Assembly: GCA_030609965.1 (NCBI GenBank)
Contig: JAUWSQ010000026.1
Coordinates: forward strand, 1 to 36,126
DNA length: 36,126 nt
Source: Candidatus Fermentibacterota bacterium
GTDB lineage: Bacteria; Fermentibacterota; Fermentibacteria; Fermentibacterales; JCC-6
Direction: 5' to 3'
Under the pieces are notes generated by a model, which made no database searches, had not been told where the DNA came from, and saw nothing but the letters and a program-made list of their open reading frames with translations. The translations under genes and the position numbers were made by a program. Positions 14,505 through 22,058 of this stretch are shown here, piece by piece. How positions within the stretch are numbered: the first letter of the stretch is position 1; each line of letters opens with the position of its first letter.

Positions 14505-16544
14505 CTACTCCAGTAAGCGCTGTACTTTAACCATTTCCGGATCAAGCTTAGCGGCAGCTGCAAGTTCCCTTTCCGCTTGAGAATTCCGGCCTGTAGCTCT
14601 GTAAACGTCCGCTATGGCCAGATGGAATCCGACGGATGATCTCAGATCTCCAGCTGTAGTTGAAAGCCCCTTTCTGAAATGGTCTTCAGCTTCATCGTAG
14701 CGTTCCAGGTTAAGACAGCATCTTCCAAGCATTTCCCTTGCTTTCATCCTGAAATCGGGGCTTTTGAGAACCTGCTCGAACTCCGAGAGGGATTCACGAT
14801 ATAGACCCATCTCCATATACGCAATTCCAAGATCGTAATGCGTATTGAAATCGTCGATGGGGACTGCTGTTTCTATACCCTCCTGAAACTCCCTTATTAT
14901 ACCTGCCAGGGCTTTTGCAGAGTTCCTGTCGAATTTATGGTCGATATCAGCCAGAATCATGGCTATGTCAGCGTAATTCTCACTGTCGGCCAGACCGGGC
15001 CGGATACCGTCCATGAGTGTTCTTGCCATTTCAAAGCTGGAATCAACGTATACCGCTTTCTCAAGCGAAGCCAATGCTTCATGGGGGCTATCGTTAAGCA
15101 GGTAGGCTACCGCGAGTCGGTAGAAAGCCCTGGCCTGACCCTCAACATCCATAGCTTCTCTTATTCGAACGATCTCCTTTGCGGCACTGAGTGATTCAGG
15201 ACAGATGTCGAGTACACCCTCTAGCAGCTCGAAAACCATATACTCCCGTTCATTTGCCCGATAAATAGTACAGGCCCGAAGATACGAATCGATTGCTCCG
15301 TAGAAATCGCCGACTTCAAGGAGAAGATTACCAAGCTCGACATAACCCAGTCCGTCTCCTCTGGATCTATCCAGGTTGCTCCTCATGTCTTCAACCTGAA
15401 GGGAAAGAGCTTCCTGAAGCTGCCTTGTGGAGACAAGGTTCATACTAACGAGGATATCACCCAGCTTACGATCGGTATCTGTATCTTTCTGGATATCAAG
15501 GGCTCTTAGAACGTCCGGGGCTTCAAGAAGTCCTTCTGCAATGAAGTACTCACCGATCCTTTTTCTTTCAAGGGTGAAATCATCCTGCAGGTCTCCGTCA
15601 TCTCCAAGCGGTCCCAGGAAATCGGATTCGTCAAATTCCACTTCATCTATTACTGCCGAAGGAGGGATTTTGTCAATCGTTTTTCTTCTGGCTTTCGGGG
15701 CAGGTTTTTCAGCGGGGGGAGCAACTTTTTTCTTTGCAGGTTTCGTGGCAGGCGGAGCAACCTTTTTCTCTGCAGGTTTCGTTGCAGGCGGAGCAACCTT
15801 TTTCTCTGCAGGTTTCGTGGCAGGCGGAGCAACCTTTTTCTCTGCAGGTTTCGTTGCGGGCGGAGAAATCTTTTTCTCTGCAGGTTTCGTTGCGGGCGGA
15901 GTTTTAACTTTCACAGGAGGCTTCTTCTGTGCTGCAGGTGCTTTCGCGGGTTGAGCTGTGCCTTTATTAAGCTTCACATTGAGCTTCTTGAGCATGCGTT
16001 CAAGCTGGCCGATTTCCTTCATGTTTCTGTCGTGTGCGGTTTTAATTGCCTGTTTCAGCAAAACTTCATCTTCGTTCGCTGCTGCTACTTTGGCGAAACG
16101 TATAACCCACTTACTATCATCAGGGTCAAGTCTGGTCATGGCATTACATGACTGGAGAACAGGAGGTTCTTTGAGAGAGGGTTTCGACTTGAGGTAAAGA
16201 AGATATTCTTTTTTAGCGTCCTCGAATTTTTCCTGATTATCGTAACTCAGAGCCTTTATAAAATGTGCTTCAGCAAATTCAGGATTCATTCTCAGCACTT
16301 TTCTTGCAACTGAAAGCGCAGCGGAGTGAAGGCCGTTGATACAGTAAAGCTGCCCTGCTTTTGAAAAACGCGCAAGGGCTTCTTCAGTGCGATTGAGTTT
16401 TACAAGCACATCACCAAGGGTGTTGAGTATTGAGGCTTCTTCCGGGTCTTCTTTGATCATGCGGTTCAGGATTTTCTCGGCGCTTTCGTATTTACCTTCC
16501 TGAAAAAGGTCCTGAACTTTCCGACGCTGTTCAATGTCTATCAT
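14505..16544 (-). CDS. TPR protein with Lys/Pro/Ala repeat linker and MshEN-like domain
   Basis: 679 aa, no signal peptide or TM. TPR-type helices at 1-190 (LFQEGKYESAEKILNRMIKE, LGDVLVKLNRTEEALARFSKAG). A basic low-complexity linker at 195-285 includes five KPAEKKVAPPAT-type units. Residues 329-383 form two half-repeats, RIGEYFIAEGLLEAPDVLRA and KLGDILVSMNLVSTRQLQEA, which match the T2SSE_N/MshEN pattern 'LGeiLvexGlisxxqLxxALxxQ', a domain that binds c-di-GMP in some ATPases. More TPRs follow to the C-terminus (YDLGIAYMEMGLYRESLSEFEQVLK). It is probably a cytoplasmic scaffold; no partner is identified. ATG 16542-16544 with GAGGAT upstream; 36 nt after hutI and 3 nt before DUF512. Confidence 0.85.
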   Translation of the reverse strand: MIDIEQRRKVQDLFQEGKYESAEKILNRMIKEDPEEASILNTLGDVLVKLNRTEEALARFSKAGQLYCINGLHSAALSVARKVLRMNPEFAEAHFIKALSYDNQEKFEDAKKEYLLYLKSKPSLKEPPVLQSCNAMTRLDPDDSKWVIRFAKVAAANEDEVLLKQAIKTAHDRNMKEIGQLERMLKKLNVKLNKGTAQPAKAPAAQKKPPVKVKTPPATKPAEKKISPPATKPAEKKVAPPATKPAEKKVAPPATKPAEKKVAPPATKPAKKKVAPPAEKPAPKARRKTIDKIPPSAVIDEVEFDESDFLGPLGDDGDLQDDFTLERKRIGEYFIAEGLLEAPDVLRALDIQKDTDTDRKLGDILVSMNLVSTRQLQEALSLQVEDMRSNLDRSRGDGLGYVELGNLLLEVGDFYGAIDSYLRACTIYRANEREYMVFELLEGVLDICPESLSAAKEIVRIREAMDVEGQARAFYRLAVAYLLNDSPHEALASLEKAVYVDSSFEMARTLMDGIRPGLADSENYADIAMILADIDHKFDRNSAKALAGIIREFQEGIETAVPIDDFNTHYDLGIAYMEMGLYRESLSEFEQVLKSPDFRMKAREMLGRCCLNLERYDEAEDHFRKGLSTTAGDLRSSVGFHLAIADVYRATGRNSQAERELAAAAKLDPEMVKVQRLLE
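15708..15887 (-). repeat. Five 36-bp in-frame repeats (KPAEKKVAPPAT)
   Basis: Residues 220-279 of the TPR protein are KPAEKKISPPAT, three KPAEKKVAPPAT copies and KPAKKKVAPPAE. The DNA units are almost identical, so copy number can change by recombination or slippage without a frameshift. Confidence 0.9.
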
Positions 16545-16580
16545 TATTCATCCTCATGGTTGCATCGAAATGCTGTCATA

Positions 16581-17849
16581 CTACTCAAACATATTGGAAA
16601 CCAGTTGCCCGGAAACAATCAAGTCCTCAATATCGGGTATTGCCATGTGATAAGCAATACCTCGGTAATCATCAAGATCCCAGAGTATCATATCCGCATC
16701 CATCCCTGGAGCAAGAGCACCTTTGTAATCACCCATTCCAAGGGCTGCGGCACCGTTAACTGTAGCTGCGGTTACCGCTTCTTCTATAGAGAAGCCGCAT
16801 TGGCATACAGCAAGATTAATCATCAGCGGCATCGATTCGCAGAAACAGCTGCCGGGATTGAAGTCCGTTGCAATTGCGACAGCAGCTCCTGCATCGAGCA
16901 GTTTTCTGCCGGGAGGGAATGGTTTGCCAAGGAACAGCGCTGTTCCGGGCAGCAGTGTAGCCACTGTGTTGCTTCCGGCAATTTTCTTAATATTCCGATC
17001 GGAAATTGACAGAAGATGATCTGCACTCATGGCACCTATATCGACAGCGACTGAAGCGCCATCAGTATCGTGGAATTCGTCGGCGTGCATCCTGATGCCG
17101 AATCCCATATCCTTTGCCGCCTGCAGATAGTATCTTGCCTGTTCTGCTGTGAATACACCCTTTTCGCAGAAGATATCCACATAATCTGCGAGTGTTCTGG
17201 ATTTTATTTCGGGCAGTACTTCATCTATAAGATAATCAATATATTCATCCGAGCGGCCTCTGAATTCAAGAGGAATTTCATGAGCACCCAGGAATGTTCT
17301 GGCAATTGTCTGAGGCCAGTATTCGGATAGTCTTGAAGCTGTTTCAAGACATCTGATCTCGGTTTCAAGATCAAGGCCATAACCGCTTTTAATCTCAACA
17401 GTAGTTGTTCCAAGCAGGAGCATGGTCGTAAGATGCGCAAGAAGGGTATCCTCAAGTTCATCCGGTGAAGCCTGTCTGGTTCTGCTGACGCTGTTGAGAA
17501 TGCCTCCACCGGCAGCGGCAATGTCCTCATAATCGGCTCCAGCTGCGCGAAGGGCGAATTCAACCTGTCTGGTACCCGCGTAAAGAGGATGGGTATGTGA
17601 ATCAACGAAACCAGGTGTGATAACTTTACCTGCGATGTCGATTTCAAGGTGATTCTCAATAAGTTGTACGCTTTTGAATGCGTTTCGGGTTTTGCCTGTC
17701 CACACTATTTTACCATTGAAGGATGCGAGTGCCCCGTCTTGAATGATTGATAGTTCCTTTGCAGCCTCTCCCCTTCTAGGACAAGGCGAGCCAGCCAATG
17801 TGACCAGTTCGCCAATGTTTGTCAGAAGTAAATCGGACTGAACTTTCAT
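16581..17849 (-). CDS. hutI: Imidazolonepropionase (histidine degradation)
   Basis: 422 aa, the family's usual length. Amidohydrolase fold with metal ligands in VDSHTHPLYAGTRQVEF (His85, His87) and MHADEFHD (His255, Glu258), plus AAGGGILNSVSRTR, TTTVEIKSGYGLD and ATDFNPGS, all diagnostic for HutI. It opens the ring of 4-imidazolone-5-propanoate to N-formimino-L-glutamate. It starts 9 nt after rpmA ends, with little ribosome-site sequence. No hutH, hutU or formiminotransferase gene is in the window, so it is either a scattered hut gene or has a housekeeping-style context here. Confidence 0.96.
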   Translation of the reverse strand: MKVQSDLLLTNIGELVTLAGSPCPRRGEAAKELSIIQDGALASFNGKIVWTGKTRNAFKSVQLIENHLEIDIAGKVITPGFVDSHTHPLYAGTRQVEFALRAAGADYEDIAAAGGGILNSVSRTRQASPDELEDTLLAHLTTMLLLGTTTVEIKSGYGLDLETEIRCLETASRLSEYWPQTIARTFLGAHEIPLEFRGRSDEYIDYLIDEVLPEIKSRTLADYVDIFCEKGVFTAEQARYYLQAAKDMGFGIRMHADEFHDTDGASVAVDIGAMSADHLLSISDRNIKKIAGSNTVATLLPGTALFLGKPFPPGRKLLDAGAAVAIATDFNPGSCFCESMPLMINLAVCQCGFSIEEAVTAATVNGAAALGMGDYKGALAPGMDADMILWDLDDYRGIAYHMAIPDIEDLIVSGQLVSNMFE

Positions 17850-17858
17850 TGTGGATTG

Positions 17859-18116
17859 TTAAATCTGTTCTGGGACTACAGATGCAACCTTTCTTCCACC
17901 CATTTTATGGAATCTGATTCTGCCATCCGCTTTTGCGAAGAGTGTGTCGTCGTTACCTCTTCCAACATTCACTCCAGGATGGATCCTGGTTCCACGCTGC
18001 CGAATAATGATAGTTCCGGCGGAGACCATTTCCCCTGCTGCACTCTTTGCTCCAAGCCTTCTGCCGGCGCTGTCGCGGCCGTTTCTGGAGCTGCTCGATG
18101 ATTTCTTATGTGCCAT
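17859..18116 (-). CDS. rpmA: Ribosomal protein L27 (bL27)
   Basis: 85 aa. [20 protein letters not shown] and [21 protein letters not shown] are the conserved L27 core. The flexible N-terminal tail, which reaches the peptidyl-transferase centre, has five serines where GGG(S) is common. rpmA normally follows rplU (L21) and precedes obg; here it follows a secreted carboxypeptidase gene by 23 nt and precedes hutI. The ribosome site is AAAGG. Confidence 0.97.
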   Translation of the reverse strand: MAHKKSSSSSRNGRDSAGRRLGAKSAAGEMVSAGTIIIRQRGTRIHPGVNVGRGNDDTLFAKADGRIRFHKMGGRKVASVVPEQI

Positions 18117-18139
18117 ATTCTGAACCTTTCAATAACTGA

Positions 18140-19804
18140 TTATCTGTTTACAATTACCATTGCGTTCCAGCTGGAAGCTCCTTTTGAGAATCTTGCGATA
18201 TACATCCCGGAAGGAACTGCATAACCGTTGCTGTTCCTCAGGTTCCATACCAGGTTCTCACTAACCGGAGAAACATCCATAACAATGATGGAACGGCCTG
18301 TAATATCGTAAATTGACACGGTTCCTCCAACCCCCTGCTGCGGGATAGTAAAACTGCAGGATTCCCGCGATGGATTGGGGAAGACGGAGAAGGCTCCCTC
18401 AAATCCAGATTCGGATCCCTCAATTCCCAGCTGGGAAAGGACAAAACTCACTTCCACCCTTTCCTGTGAACCCACAGATATATTCTCCACCGATTGTGAT
18501 GTATAACCGTCAGCGGTCACTTCCACATCGTATGTGTTCGGTAGAAGTGTCTTGTGGTAATCACCGAGGGTTACATCCGTTCTGCAGAACCTGAGGATTT
18601 CAGAATCAGTACCGTCATGTATGCCTATCGAAAGCTGGGCATCTATGGGATCTCCCGAAGAATTTGTGACGGTTCCCCAGATGCCGTAGGTGCTGTTTGT
18701 GAAAAATTCCAGTATTGCCATGTAGTGGGCGTTTGCAACACCCGGCCAGTCGGAAGCCTGTTTGTTATCATGTACTTCAATCGTATGGTCGACAGTGCCG
18801 CATTCACCGTAGCTCCAGTCATTGACATCACCGTGTGTTTCGTACCAGCTCCAACCGGGGTATGCTATCCAGAAACTGCTGCCGAAATAGCTTACTATCC
18901 CGGGAACAGAGGCGTAATCAAGGGCCTGCTGATGAACAACTCCCGAATCTTCAGGAAGAGGGTTTCCGGTGTAATTCCAGACGGTATTGATGCAGGCAGC
19001 ACCACCATGAAGTGAAAGACCGCCTGTGAATGGATTTATGAAATTCTCGATAGCCGGCCAGCTTTGCATTGTAAGGTCTCTCAGAGCCGCGGTTTCCGGT
19101 TCACAGAACGGAGCCGATCCGCCTCCAGAACCGGTCCACATATAGCTGAGGTTCCTGTTAAGATCAATTCCATTAGCGTTAACTCTCTGGTCATGAAAGT
19201 AAGCATCAGGGTTGAGAACAGGAATTATCCATGTTTCAGTATTTTCAACTATATACTGACACATAGGGCTGGTGGCATAGTTATCTGAAAGAACCTCTAG
19301 ATAATTTAGCGTAGTCATCGCCGATGTCTTCTCATCACCATGAATCGCACCATGAATTCTCATCTCGGGTTCGATTTCTTCGGTCGCGGGATTGTCGGAT
19401 ACGACAACAGCTACAATAGGTCTGCCCTGTACACTGGTGCCTATTGTAACTTTTCTGCAGATATCCGGATGGGCTGCAACTACAGCATCTATCGAATTGT
19501 ATATATCATCAAGTGAAGGATATGGAACCAGAGGTTCCACTACGGGTACCGGAATGGGACTGTAGCCCATATGACGAAGCATTTCCTCCTGCTGAGCATC
19601 AACGTAGATCATGGCTTTTCCGCCGTGAGCCCATTCTATAAGGAACCCCTCTTCCTCGAGGAATTTTACTTCTGACAGATTGATATCTCTGATAGCGACA
19701 GAGTAATGGGGAACAGAATAGCTGAAATCGTTCGACAGCATCGTCCTGCCTGCAAAGGATAAAGCAGATATTACAAACAGAATCGGAATTAATTTCTTAA
19801 ACAT
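18140..19804 (-). CDS. Secreted M14-family zinc carboxypeptidase with C-terminal sorting domain
   Basis: 554 aa. Signal peptide (MFKKLIPILFVISALSFAG), a short propeptide-like region, and an M14 catalytic domain (about 98-365). Zinc ligands His155 and Glu158 (HGAIHGDE) and His266 (LSLHGG), substrate-binding NGIDLNRN around 211-218, and catalytic Glu343 (DHTIEVHD) are all present. A carboxypeptidase-regulatory-like beta domain follows (about 374-450), then a C-terminal domain (474-554) with FSVFPNPS, VSIYDITGR and PSGMYIARF, typical of type A (T9SS-like) sorting domains. It should be exported and released or anchored outside, where it trims peptides from the C-terminus. ATG 19802-19804, with GAGAGGA upstream. 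Confidence 0.93.
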   Translation of the reverse strand: MFKKLIPILFVISALSFAGRTMLSNDFSYSVPHYSVAIRDINLSEVKFLEEEGFLIEWAHGGKAMIYVDAQQEEMLRHMGYSPIPVPVVEPLVPYPSLDDIYNSIDAVVAAHPDICRKVTIGTSVQGRPIVAVVVSDNPATEEIEPEMRIHGAIHGDEKTSAMTTLNYLEVLSDNYATSPMCQYIVENTETWIIPVLNPDAYFHDQRVNANGIDLNRNLSYMWTGSGGGSAPFCEPETAALRDLTMQSWPAIENFINPFTGGLSLHGGAACINTVWNYTGNPLPEDSGVVHQQALDYASVPGIVSYFGSSFWIAYPGWSWYETHGDVNDWSYGECGTVDHTIEVHDNKQASDWPGVANAHYMAILEFFTNSTYGIWGTVTNSSGDPIDAQLSIGIHDGTDSEILRFCRTDVTLGDYHKTLLPNTYDVEVTADGYTSQSVENISVGSQERVEVSFVLSQLGIEGSESGFEGAFSVFPNPSRESCSFTIPQQGVGGTVSIYDITGRSIIVMDVSPVSENLVWNLRNSNGYAVPSGMYIARFSKGASSWNAMVIVNR

Positions 19805-19916
19805 ATGAATGTATCCTCTCAGGAATATGAATCATGGTAAGCTGTCAAAGGAATGCAATAAAGGCAAATATGGTTCCTGGCGATTATCTAAGTCAAGTCT
19901 TCAACGTGTATTCCAC

Positions 19917-19946
19917 TTGCCATCAGGGCCATCGAATCTGTAGAAT
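19917..19946 (+). promoter_or_regulatory. Promoter of tRNA-Pro
   Basis: TTGCCA (19917-19922, 5/6 match to -35) is followed by an 18-nt spacer and TAGAAT (19941-19946, 5/6 match to -10). Transcription would begin about 7 bases later, shortly before the tRNA 5' end at 19962. Confidence 0.6.
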
Positions 19947-19961
19947 ATAGCCTTCGGAAAT

Positions 19962-20038
19962 CGGGGCGTGGCGCAGTTCGGTAGCGCACCTGCTTTGGGA
20001 GCAGGGGGTCGCCGGTTCAAATCCGGCCGCCCCGACCA
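19962..20038 (+). tRNA. tRNA-Pro (anticodon TGG), CCA encoded
   Basis: Cloverleaf: acceptor CGGGGCG pairs with CGCCCCG; the D-arm contains CAGTTCGGTAG; the anticodon stem CCTGC/GCAGG encloses loop TTTGGGA with anticodon TGG (19996-19998); the T-arm is GCCGG-TTCAAAT-CCGGC; discriminator A and encoded CCA (20036-20038). It reads Pro CCN codons, mainly CCA/CCG. The converging gene on the other strand stops only 2 nt beyond its 3' end. Confidence 0.98.
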
Positions 20039-20040
20039 TA

Positions 20041-20802
20041 CTATTTTGTGAATTTATGCCGGAGCCTCTTCCATCTGTCAGTTCTATCCTGTTTAGTTCT
20101 CCACAGAAGTTTCTTAATAGCTTCCTTCTCATCCTCAGTACCGAAGCAGATGAGGTTATCATTCTCTGAGAGCCGGAAATCCCCTGAGGGGCTGTAAACA
20201 TAGCTGTCGTCACTTTTCTTTACGGCTATTATCACAACACCTGTACTCCCGCTCAGCTGCAGATTTTTAAGTGTCCAGCCTATGGAAGGGCATCCTTTAC
20301 CGATCTCTATACTGAGGTAACCTTCGGTATTTTCCCGGGCAAAGACGATTCTATCCAGAAATCTTGCAACATTGGGGCGGATCATTTCATTTGATATCCT
20401 GAATCCTTCAGCTGTATCCTGATTGACAGTTCTTCTTGTTCCCACAAGTTTCAGTTTTCTTTCTGCAGAGATATCAGATGCTACCGAATATATTTCCAGC
20501 CGGGGGTTGATCCTTCTTGCGGAAAGGCTTAGAAAGACATTACTCCTATCGTCCGGAAGCACACAGAACAACGCCTGGACATCGATAAGGCCTGATTTCT
20601 TCAGTATACTGTCAGAAAGGCAGCTGCCCTGTATGGTAGTAACATTGTCACCTAGATTGGCTGCATTTAGAAGTGCATCGGGATCGATATCAATTACTCT
20701 GACCGAAAAACCATACCTGATGAGTTCCTTTATAACGAAAAGACCGGTTTCACCTGCCCCGCATACTGCACAGACCGAACCGCTGTTATCAGAATGGCTC
20801 AC
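20041..20802 (-). CDS. TrkA/KTN-type RCK regulatory protein
   Basis: 253 aa. RCK N-domain (Rossmann, about 10-130): [19 protein letters not shown] with GxGxxG and an acidic residue after strand 2 ([11 protein letters not shown]). TrkA-C-like domain (about 150-230): [14 protein letters not shown] and [11 protein letters not shown]. Soluble and cytoplasmic; it should bind NAD(H) or another nucleotide and gate a channel or transporter. GTG 20800-20802 with AAGGA upstream shares GTGA with the channel gene's stop, so the two are coupled. The most likely partner is that channel, giving a mixed gating ring. Confidence 0.88.
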   Translation of the reverse strand: MSHSDNSGSVCAVCGAGETGLFVIKELIRYGFSVRVIDIDPDALLNAANLGDNVTTIQGSCLSDSILKKSGLIDVQALFCVLPDDRSNVFLSLSARRINPRLEIYSVASDISAERKLKLVGTRRTVNQDTAEGFRISNEMIRPNVARFLDRIVFARENTEGYLSIEIGKGCPSIGWTLKNLQLSGSTGVVIIAVKKSDDSYVYSPSGDFRLSENDNLICFGTEDEKEAIKKLLWRTKQDRTDRWKRLRHKFTK

Positions 20803-22055
20803 AGTATTTTCCTTCTTGTGTGATGTTGCAGTATTCTGGCTAGAAGCTGAAGCTGTTCAGGGGTTTCAATGGCGAGAAGAACATCAACCTCTTCAAGTGT
20901 GTAATCCGCACCTGGATTGTACACAATTGAACCATTCTGTTTCATTATCGCGAATACACTTATACCGGTTTTCCTGCCGATGCTGAGTTCACCCAGGGTC
21001 TTTCCGATAGAAGGGCTGTCGCTTTTGATCGTGTATTCCTCTATCCGGCAGTTCTGATCCCTGCTGTCTATCATCTTCTCCATGAAATCCATGGTCTCCC
21101 TGTTGAGAATACCTGCAACAAGTTTCTTTCCAACCGCGATAGACGGCGTGAAGGATACATCGGCTCCTACCAGTGCAAGTTTTTCCTCATTCTCCTCCCC
21201 CGCTGCCCTGCTTACTATCTTGATATCATTATTCAGGAGATGTGCTGTCAGTGTCAGGTAAAGGTTATCACTATCGTCCTGAAGAACAGATACAAGTCCA
21301 CGGGCTTTGCCGATTCCCGCTTCTTCGAAGAGAACGTCATCCGATCTGTCACGTTTCAGGTAGAGAAAACCGTTTGTTTTCCTGAGATTGCACGGCGGTT
21401 CTTCATCCTTATCAATACCCACTACGGGTATCCCTGTTCGAAGGAACTCCGAAATGACAACACTTCCGGCTCCAGTGCAACCACATACGATATAATGATT
21501 TTTCAAACGCGATATGTTCCGGAGGAGCATACGTCTTTTCATGTTCTCCGCCAGGCGAGTTCCTACAAGGTAAGCAACAAAATTTGCATTCACGTATAGG
21601 ATAGCCATGTAGGCTATTAACACAAAGAATGTGACCCATATATTGTAAGCCCTTCGCCATTTCTCGTCCATGAAATCGTAAGCGTATTCCCTGATAACAT
21701 CGTCGAATCCAACGGTTGTGATGGTAATGGCGGTCATATAGCCTGAAAGCAGAATCTCACCTGCAAAAGTGCTTTCATCGAGCTGCATTTCAATATTGGT
21801 TATTTCTGAGAGCTGTGCAGCGGTGGGAGATTCTACATTCCTGAGGGTCTGAAGAGTAGTTATGAGTTGCTGGTTAACCATACCGGATTGATGTGTAGTG
21901 AAAATCAGGAAACCAGATAAACCAATACTCATGACAATCACAAAAAGAGTAAGGGCTACAGCGATTTTGCTCGAAAGAAGGTATGCAAAACCATGCCATC
22001 TGTTCATATTGGCGAGTGGAGTTCGGTTGTGCCTGGATATCGTCCGGAATGACAT
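20799..22055 (-). CDS. Two-TM ion channel with RCK domains, non-canonical filter TTVGFDD
   Basis: 418 aa. TM1 at about 30-52; a roughly 50-residue extracellular insert (57-100); pore helix and filter TITTVGFDD (111-119) instead of TVGYGD; TM2 at about 138-164. Then an RCK N-domain (NHYIVCGCTGAGSVVISEF, with GIDKDEE at strand 2) and an RCK C-domain (350-395). The architecture is that of MthK-like calcium/nucleotide-gated K+ channels. The filter has Phe for Tyr and Asp for the second Gly, so selectivity may differ from that of a strict K+ channel. It begins 3 nt after the upstream gene and overlaps the downstream RCK gene by 4 nt. Confidence 0.88.
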   Translation of the reverse strand: MSFRTISRHNRTPLANMNRWHGFAYLLSSKIAVALTLFVIVMSIGLSGFLIFTTHQSGMVNQQLITTLQTLRNVESPTAAQLSEITNIEMQLDESTFAGEILLSGYMTAITITTVGFDDVIREYAYDFMDEKWRRAYNIWVTFFVLIAYMAILYVNANFVAYLVGTRLAENMKRRMLLRNISRLKNHYIVCGCTGAGSVVISEFLRTGIPVVGIDKDEEPPCNLRKTNGFLYLKRDRSDDVLFEEAGIGKARGLVSVLQDDSDNLYLTLTAHLLNNDIKIVSRAAGEENEEKLALVGADVSFTPSIAVGKKLVAGILNRETMDFMEKMIDSRDQNCRIEEYTIKSDSPSIGKTLGELSIGRKTGISVFAIMKQNGSIVYNPGADYTLEEVDVLLAIETPEQLQLLARILQHHTRRKIL

Positions 22056-22058
22056 AGT

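Noticed and set aside
19843-19848. TTGACA upstream of the M14 peptidase gene on the minus strand
   Set aside because: No acceptable -10 element at 16-18 nt; only TATTCC at 15 nt. Left out as a promoter.
19923-20213. Minus-strand ORF containing [20 protein letters not shown]
   Set aside because: This is the antisense translation of tRNA-Pro, a well-known spurious protein call; it also overlaps the real RCK gene.
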